A stretch of DNA of 18,647 nucleotides from the NCBI GenBank assembly GCA_026014905.1, contig JAOZHK010000088.1, forward strand, positions 1-18,647, written 5' to 3'. Origin of the DNA: Candidatus Bathyarchaeota archaeon. GTDB taxonomy: Archaea > Thermoproteota > Bathyarchaeia > RBG-16-48-13 > GCA-020355125. Below are positions 13,504 to 18,647 of this stretch, one piece after another. The position numbers and the translations under genes are program-made. The notes beneath the pieces were generated by a model. It ran no database searches, was not told the origin of the DNA, and saw only the letters and a program-made list of their open reading frames with translations. Numbering within the stretch: position 1 is the first letter of the stretch; every line of letters begins with the position of its first letter.

Positions 13504-16500
13504 TTAGATGTGTCGGGCTAAAGGAGCATGTTTTAAGAGGTCGTTTAATAGGTACACGCGCGACGCTGTATCAAGTCCACTTTCATGGAGTGCGTTCACG
13601 AGGGCTTGCGCGGTTTCAATGTTGGTAACGACAGGGATCAGATACTCCACGGCCAACCGGCGGATCGCATATCCATCTGTGAAGCTTTTCCCATCACCAA
13701 ACGAGGGACTATTGATGACGAATCCCACCTCTCGATTGGCGAGATAATCTTGAATGCTCTTTTCGTTGCCATCTTCACTGAGTTTTCGCGCGACCATCAC
13801 GTCGGGAATGCCCGCGGCTTGAATTGTTTTAGCAGTTCCACGAGTTGCGACGATTTGAAAATTCATCTCATGTAATTTCCGTGCGATCTCAACCGCGGTC
13901 GCCCGGTCTTCCTGTTTCACAGTAATAAGGATCGGTTTCTCGGGATTTGGCAAGGCAAGGTTTGAGGCACGTAACGCTTTCAAGTAGGCACTCGCAAAGT
14001 CATAATCTAAGCACGCCACTTCGCCCGTCGAGGTCATCTCCACACCAAGAGTAGGATCCGCGCCTTTCAGTCGGATAAATGAAAAGGTTGGAGCTTTAAC
14101 GGCGTAATGGAGGATAGGCGGTTTTTTCAAACAATTTAATTCTCGAAGGGATTTATCCAGCATCACCTTGGCAGCCAGCCAAATCATCGGAATGCCCGTG
14201 GCTTTACTGGTGTATGGGATACTTCGGCTTGCCCGGAGATTACATTCAATGATATACACGTTGCTGTTTTTCACAAGGAATTGAATATTGAAGGGGCCTT
14301 TGATATTCAATGCCTGTGCAATGCGACGCGTATAATCTTCAATCTCAGCGATCACGGGAGCACTCAAAGTTTGGGGTGGAATGACCATGGTCGCGTCACC
14401 ACTATGGGTTCCCGCAAACTCCACATGCTCGATGATAGCCCCAATTAGAGTGTCTCGTCCATCACTAATCGCATCCACTTCAACTTCTTTAGCATTCGGC
14501 ATTAATTTACTGATCACAATCGGGTACTCGGGGGAGATCCTGGTCGCTAATTGAACGAAATCCAGTAATTCCTGCTCGTTATACGCGACCCGCATCGCCG
14601 CACCTGAGAGGACATACGAGGGGCGCACCAGAACGGGGTACCCAATTTGGTCTGAGAATACCGTGATGTCCACGAGGGATGAAAGCTGTCGCCAAATAGG
14701 CTGGGCGATTCCCAGTCGGTCGAGGAGAGCACTGAATTTAGAGCGGTTTTCGGCACGGTCAATACTCCTTGCCGAGGTACCGAGGAGCCGGATCCCTTGA
14801 CGAGCAAGGGGCAGTGCGAGATTATTGGGCGTTTGTCCCCCAACGCTGACCACGACACCAATAGGCTTCTCGCGTTCAATGATGTCAAGGATGCGTTCAA
14901 ACGTAATCTCCTCAAAGTACAATTTGTCGGACATGTCGTAATCGGTGGATACAGTTTCAGGATTATTGTTGACCACGATCACTTCTTCGATGCCCTCTTC
15001 TTTCATTGACCACGCGGTATTCATAGTGCAGTAATCGAATTCAACGCTGCTACCAATCCGAATACAGCCCGCACCAAGCACAATCACTTTTGAGTGATTG
15101 CTGCTCACATCGACATCATCTTCGGAGTCTCCATAGGTTACATAGCAGTAATTTGTTTGGGATGGCCATTCAGCCGCCATTGTGTCAACGATTTTAAAAC
15201 TTGGCAGGATCCCGTATTGCTTACGGAGATTCCGAATTGTTAATTCCTCAGTTTGAAGATAATAGGCGATCTGAGTATCCGAGAATCCCAGCTCCTTCGC
15301 GTGTCGCAGGTGTTGAGCAGACAATTCAGACTCAATGGAACCAGATAATTTGTTGAGTTGGATACTCATATTCACAATATTCCGGATTTTCGCAAGAAAC
15401 CAGTTATCAATGCCCGACAGACGATTAATCTCTTCATTACTCAGTCCCATCTCCATAGCCTGTGCAACCTGAAAAATGCGTTGATCCGTTGGATGCGATA
15501 ACGCGTCTTGCAAGCATTCTAGAGAAATAGTTTCACTATTCGCTGCGTTGCCAATCAGACCGATCTTTCCAATATCAAGTTCTCGTATCGCTTTTTGAAG
15601 CGCTTCTTCAAAACTTCGGGCAATAGACATAACTTCTCCAACGGACTTCATCATGGGCCCAAGATAGCGGTTGACCTGTCCAGGAAATTTCTGAAAATCC
15701 CAGCGGGGAATCTTGACCACAATGTAGTCTAACGCGGGTTCAAAGCACGCCGTGGTCATTCCGGTAACTTTGTTCACGAGCTCAGGTAAATGATACCCTA
15801 ACGCAAGTTTTGCAGCGATATAAGCTAGAGGGTACCCAGTAGCTTTAGAAGCCAGGGCACTGGATCGGGACATCCGGGGATTGACTTCGATCGCGACAAA
15901 ACGTTCAGAGTGAGGCTCCAACGCAAACTGAATATTACACTCGCCCACGATTCCAACGCTTCGAATCACCCGGATAGAGGCACTACGCAGGAGCTGAAAT
16001 TCCCGGTTCGAAAGGGTTTGGGTGGGAGCGACTACAATACTGTCCCCAGTATGGATGCCCATCGGATCCAGATTCTCGAGCGCGGCGATGATAATCGTAT
16101 TATCTTCATAATCCCGCATCACTTCCAATTCAATCTCTTTCCAATACCCGAGGTACTGTTCAATCAGGACTTGTCGTTCAATACTCCACTCGAGCGCTTG
16201 TTCCACAATCTTTCGCATTTCCTCCTCATTATGCGCGATGCCTGATCCTCCTCCACCTAGCATATAGGCTGTCCGAATGATGACGGGATATCCAACTTTC
16301 GCTGCGATCTCTAGTCCTTCTTCAACACTATACGCCACGTTGCTTTCAGCAATCGGCACGTCCGCGTCTTCCATCGCTTGTTTGAATAAGAGGCGATCTT
16401 CCGTGACATCAATCGCATGAATTGAGGTTCCAAGCACTCGAATGCCTTCTCGCTCAAAAACACCTAGTCGGGCGAGTTGCACACCAACATTGAGGGCTGT

Positions 16501-16779
16501 CTGCCCACCGAATCCAAGTAACACACTGTCAGGCTTCTCTCGCTTGATAATTTTTTCAACAGTGTCCACAGTGCATGGTTCTAAGTAGACTTTATCCGCC
16601 ATTTTCATGCTGGTTTGAATCGTGGCAACATTCGGGTTAATGAGCACTGTTTCAATGCCTTCCTCTCGAAGGGCTTTCAGACATTGTGATCCGCTATAGT
16701 CAAATTCCGCAGCTTGGGCAATCACGATACCGCCACTGCCAATCACTAACACTTTCCGAATATCGGTGAATTTAGGCAT
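13504..16779 (-). CDS. carB: Carbamoyl-phosphate synthase large subunit
   Basis: About 1091 residues. CarB makes carbamoyl phosphate from bicarbonate, two ATP and ammonia tunnelled from CarA, for pyrimidines and arginine. Two homologous ATP-grasp halves are present. The first (about 1-400) starts VLVIGSGGIV and carries the GGGGSG loop (176-181) and EVNPRMSRSSALASKATG. An oligomerisation domain (about 405-555) follows, then the second half (about 565-880) with VSVGGQTPNN (645-654) and ECNLRASRS. The C-terminal MGS-like allosteric domain (about 945-1090) has VATRGTAKTIQAAG. Wording such as NPNVATIQTS, NPETVSTD and VLVRPSYVLSGAAMRV matches the eukaryotic CAD-like branch. ATG 16779 overlaps the carA stop by one base, with GGAGGG six bases upstream; an in-frame GTG at 16782 is less well spaced. 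Confidence 0.98.
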   Translation of the reverse strand: MPKFTDIRKVLVIGSGGIVIAQAAEFDYSGSQCLKALREEGIETVLINPNVATIQTSMKMADKVYLEPCTVDTVEKIIKREKPDSVLLGFGGQTALNVGVQLARLGVFEREGIRVLGTSIHAIDVTEDRLLFKQAMEDADVPIAESNVAYSVEEGLEIAAKVGYPVIIRTAYMLGGGGSGIAHNEEEMRKIVEQALEWSIERQVLIEQYLGYWKEIELEVMRDYEDNTIIIAALENLDPMGIHTGDSIVVAPTQTLSNREFQLLRSASIRVIRSVGIVGECNIQFALEPHSERFVAIEVNPRMSRSSALASKATGYPLAYIAAKLALGYHLPELVNKVTGMTTACFEPALDYIVVKIPRWDFQKFPGQVNRYLGPMMKSVGEVMSIARSFEEALQKAIRELDIGKIGLIGNAANSETISLECLQDALSHPTDQRIFQVAQAMEMGLSNEEINRLSGIDNWFLAKIRNIVNMSIQLNKLSGSIESELSAQHLRHAKELGFSDTQIAYYLQTEELTIRNLRKQYGILPSFKIVDTMAAEWPSQTNYCYVTYGDSEDDVDVSSNHSKVIVLGAGCIRIGSSVEFDYCTMNTAWSMKEEGIEEVIVVNNNPETVSTDYDMSDKLYFEEITFERILDIIEREKPIGVVVSVGGQTPNNLALPLARQGIRLLGTSARSIDRAENRSKFSALLDRLGIAQPIWRQLSSLVDITVFSDQIGYPVLVRPSYVLSGAAMRVAYNEQELLDFVQLATRISPEYPIVISKLMPNAKEVEVDAISDGRDTLIGAIIEHVEFAGTHSGDATMVIPPQTLSAPVIAEIEDYTRRIAQALNIKGPFNIQFLVKNSNVYIIECNLRASRSIPYTSKATGIPMIWLAAKVMLDKSLRELNCLKKPPILHYAVKAPTFSFIRLKGADPTLGVEMTSTGEVACLDYDFASAYLKALRASNLALPNPEKPILITVKQEDRATAVEIARKLHEMNFQIVATRGTAKTIQAAGIPDVMVARKLSEDGNEKSIQDYLANREVGFVINSPSFGDGKSFTDGYAIRRLAVEYLIPVVTNIETAQALVNALHESGLDTASRVYLLNDLLKHAPLARHI

Positions 16780-17909
16780 CACTTGCCCTCCGGCTCAAGA
16801 TCAGCAAAGAATTGGGTGAAGTAAAAATTATAATCCAAAGGTCCCGGGGAAGCTTCAGGATGAAATTGGACAGCTCGCACAAAGTGCTCGCGATGCGTGA
16901 TCCCCTCAACTGTCTTATCATTTGCGTTAATAAGCTGAACCTGTAATCCTGTCTCGTGAAGCGTTGCTTCATCGATCACGTACCCATGATTTTGACTCGT
17001 GATGTAACAACGCCTGGTCTCTATATCAATACAGGGGTGATTCTGTCCTCGATGTCCAAACTTGAGTTTATAGGTATCTCCTTTAAGCGCGAGGCAAATA
17101 ATTTGGCTCCCTAAACAGATTCCCATGAGAGGGATTTGCTCTTCAATCAGAGTGGATGTGGTTGTAATGACTTCTTGATATTTCTTAGGGTCACCAGGAC
17201 CATTTGATAACACGACTGCTTGAGGTTCAAGATCCAGGATTTTGTGACTTGGGATTGTTGGGGGAACCTGATATACGGTATACCCTAATTTCACAATATT
17301 GGTGATGATGCTGTTTTTCACTCCACAATCAATCAAAACTACCGATTTATCAAGGCTGCCTTCAAAGCGTTTAATTTTCGCTGTCGCTACTTCATACGCT
17401 AACTGACGAGTATTTGGGTCGAGGACTTTGCGAACTTCAGTTCTCAACTCTCCACGGCTCGGGAGATCTCCTGCTTCTTTCACAACAAGAAGCCCTAATT
17501 GTGTCCCCTTCACACGAAGACGTTTCGTTAACAACCGTGTGTCGACATTCTCGATTCCAGTAATGCCCTCTTCTTCTAGCCATGCGTCTAACGTCAACTC
17601 TGCACTCCAATGACTCGGCTGACGGCATAATTCATGGATCACATAGCCACGGACTTTAGGACAGGACGACTCAAAATGAGCACGAGACACTCCATAATTA
17701 CCGATCAAGGGATATGTTTGAATCAAAATTTGGCCATGATACGACGGATCGGTTAAAGCCTCAGTATATCCCACCATTCCCGTATTGAACACCACTTCCC
17801 CAGAGGTCTGGGTGACTGAACCAAACCCTGTGCCGGTGAAGATGTCTCCATCCTCAAGAACGAGAACGGCTTCTTTTTCCGATTTTTCGCCTATTGTCAC
17901 TGAGCTCAA
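16779..17909 (-). CDS. carA: Carbamoyl-phosphate synthase small (glutaminase) subunit
   Basis: A 376-residue protein that hydrolyses glutamine and passes ammonia to CarB. The N-terminal CarA domain (about 12-150) shows the family FNTGMVGYTEALTDPSYHGQ stretch. The class I amidotransferase domain (about 188-368) has the oxyanion segment LSNGPGDP (234-241), nucleophile C265 in GICLGSQ, FGHRGQNHP (284-292), and the H350/E352 pair in FHPEASPGP, so all catalytic residues are intact. It is first in the operon, its stop overlapping the carB start. The start is TTG 17909, with AAAGGG 4 nt before it, or GTG 17900, which would drop three residues; TTG is chosen on spacing but is not certain. Confidence 0.98.
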   Translation of the reverse strand: MSSVTIGEKSEKEAVLVLEDGDIFTGTGFGSVTQTSGEVVFNTGMVGYTEALTDPSYHGQILIQTYPLIGNYGVSRAHFESSCPKVRGYVIHELCRQPSHWSAELTLDAWLEEEGITGIENVDTRLLTKRLRVKGTQLGLLVVKEAGDLPSRGELRTEVRKVLDPNTRQLAYEVATAKIKRFEGSLDKSVVLIDCGVKNSIITNIVKLGYTVYQVPPTIPSHKILDLEPQAVVLSNGPGDPKKYQEVITTTSTLIEEQIPLMGICLGSQIICLALKGDTYKLKFGHRGQNHPCIDIETRRCYITSQNHGYVIDEATLHETGLQVQLINANDKTVEGITHREHFVRAVQFHPEASPGPLDYNFYFTQFFADLEPEGK

Positions 17910-17940
17910 AGAACCCTTTGCAATCGAAAAGTGATAATGT

Positions 17941-17955
17941 CATTTAAGGGTTATG
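17941..17955 (-). promoter_or_regulatory. Putative carAB promoter
   Basis: On the coding strand AACCC is followed by TTAAATG, 32-46 nt before the carA start. The CTTAAAT core repeats the TATA-like box of the zinc-ribbon, ADP-ribosylglycohydrolase-family and ThDP-enzyme genes. No operator palindrome is obvious in this divergent spacer. Confidence 0.45.
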
Positions 17956-18021
17956 TAATGGAACAGAAGCCTTTTCAACCTACTGATAACATACTAAGAC
18001 TATTAACATACTAGCTTATCC

Positions 18022-18025
18022 GGAG
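18022..18025 (+). promoter_or_regulatory. Ribosome-binding site fixing the amidohydrolase start
   Basis: GGAG lies 9 nt before GTG 18035, the same GGAGTG and spacing as before the aldo/keto reductase gene. It supports GTG as the true start. Confidence 0.55.
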
Positions 18026-18034
18026 TGACTTCCC

Positions 18035-18647
18035 GTGTATGATTTGATTATTAAAAATGGTATGGTCATTGATCCTTCGCAGGATATTGACGATCAATGT
18101 GACATCGCGATTTCACAGGGGAAAATCGCAGCCATTGAAAATCATATCCCTTCTCAAGCAACAAAAATTATCAACGCTAACAATCAGTATGTCACTCCTG
18201 GCTTAATCGATCTCCACACCCACGTATACTGGGGAGGCATGCCATTAGGAATCAACGCAGATCACCATTGTCTCACCAAAGGCGTTACCACGGTGCTGGA
18301 CGCAGGATCTGCTGGCTGGCGAAATTATCCCGGCTTTCACACTCATATCATTGCCTCAAGTCAGACACGAATCATTCCGTTACTACACATTTCATCCATC
18401 GGCCTCATCAAATCCCTTGAATTAGAAGATATTCGCCATATAGAATATGAGGCCGCGGTGCAGATGTACCATCAGCACGCCGAGATATTAAAAGGCTGGA
18501 AAATACGCTTCGCGTCACCACCGAATAATCATGTCGGTCAGAATGGATCACAAGCGCTTCGATTAACATACGAAGCAGCAGAAGACACCGGCGGCTTGAT
18601 GATGGTTCATCCCAAGAGTATGTCACCCAATTTCTCATTAACTGAGA
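18035..18647 (+). CDS. Amidohydrolase/deacetylase-type metallohydrolase (5' part)
   Basis: The ORF opens at GTG 18035 and is still open at the window edge after 204 codons, about half of the usual 370-430 residues. It begins YDLIIKNG, typical of the amidohydrolase superfamily, with the first metal pair H61-T-H63 in PGLIDLHTH, a VTTVLDAGS strand, K156 in KGWKIR as the likely carbamylated metal-bridging lysine, and H192 in MVHP as a further ligand. It belongs to the EF_0837/Atu3266-like group, often labelled dihydroorotase, whose tested members deacetylate small N- or O-acetyl compounds. Being next to carAB invites the name PyrC, but the segment after HTH (VYWGGMPLG) lacks the dihydroorotase HxR arrangement. 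It is divergent from carA with 125 nt between. Confidence 0.92.
   Translation, partial: MYDLIIKNGMVIDPSQDIDDQCDIAISQGKIAAIENHIPSQATKIINANNQYVTPGLIDLHTHVYWGGMPLGINADHHCLTKGVTTVLDAGSAGWRNYPGFHTHIIASSQTRIIPLLHISSIGLIKSLELEDIRHIEYEAAVQMYHQHAEILKGWKIRFASPPNNHVGQNGSQALRLTYEAAEDTGGLMMVHPKSMSPNFSLTE

Noticed and set aside
14547..16245. ORFs in other frames within carB
   Set aside because: They lie wholly inside an unambiguous 1091-residue gene and show no domain features.
1..18647. CRISPR arrays, rRNA, insertion sequences
   Set aside because: No regularly spaced repeats of CRISPR length, no rRNA-like stretches and no transposase or terminal inverted repeats were seen.

Overview
The window reads as a chromosomal segment of an archaeon, most likely an uncultivated lineage. 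Three things support this. The tRNA-Ala has the T-loop common in archaea (GGGTTCAAATCCC). Several genes have TATA-like boxes 25-50 nt before the start codon, preceded by an A/G-rich BRE-like element. GTG and TTG starts are frequent, and a secreted transglutaminase-like protein carries a C-terminal membrane anchor. CarB resembles the eukaryotic CAD type, which is shared by some archaea and bacteria. Several catabolic families here are more familiar from bacteria, so transfer from bacteria is possible. A bacterial host is not formally excluded.

Layout. 27-182 (-) encodes a 51-residue zinc-ribbon protein. 547-8502 holds six metabolic genes, mostly on alternating strands: enolase-superfamily dehydratase (-), DHDPS-like aldolase/dehydratase (+), ADP-ribosylglycohydrolase-family protein (-), LarA-like nickel racemase/epimerase (+), aldo/keto reductase (+) and a ThDP-dependent enzyme (-). 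8641-10536 (+) is a polytopic membrane protein, possibly a GT-C glycosyltransferase, with an internal 54-residue duplication. 10864-10939 (-) is tRNA-Ala(CGC). 11095-12087 (+) is a short DRE-TIM metallolyase. 12103-13197 (-) is the transglutaminase-like surface protein. 13504-17909 (-) is the carAB operon for carbamoyl phosphate. From 18035 (+) a deacetylase-type amidohydrolase runs off the right edge.

How the genes may work together. The 0.5-8.5 kb block has the parts of a hydroxy-acid or sugar-acid pathway: C2 epimerisation by the LarA homologue, dehydration by the enolase-superfamily enzyme, cleavage or dehydration of the 2-keto-3-deoxy acid by the DHDPS-like enzyme, then redox (aldo/keto reductase) and ThDP carboligation or decarboxylation. 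The ADP-ribosylglycohydrolase-family member could release the starting compound from a glycoside. Substrates cannot be read from sequence, and no transporter or regulator is present. carAB supplies pyrimidine and arginine synthesis and is probably unrelated.

Most unusual signals. (i) Alternating CG tracts of 7-10 nt recur in nearly every spacer of the metabolic block, and one contains the LarA start codon. (ii) A nearly identical promoter-like element of about 28 nt lies before two separate minus-strand genes, with weaker relatives elsewhere. (iii) Two helically phased GACA/TGTC arrays lie downstream of tRNA-Ala and of carB.
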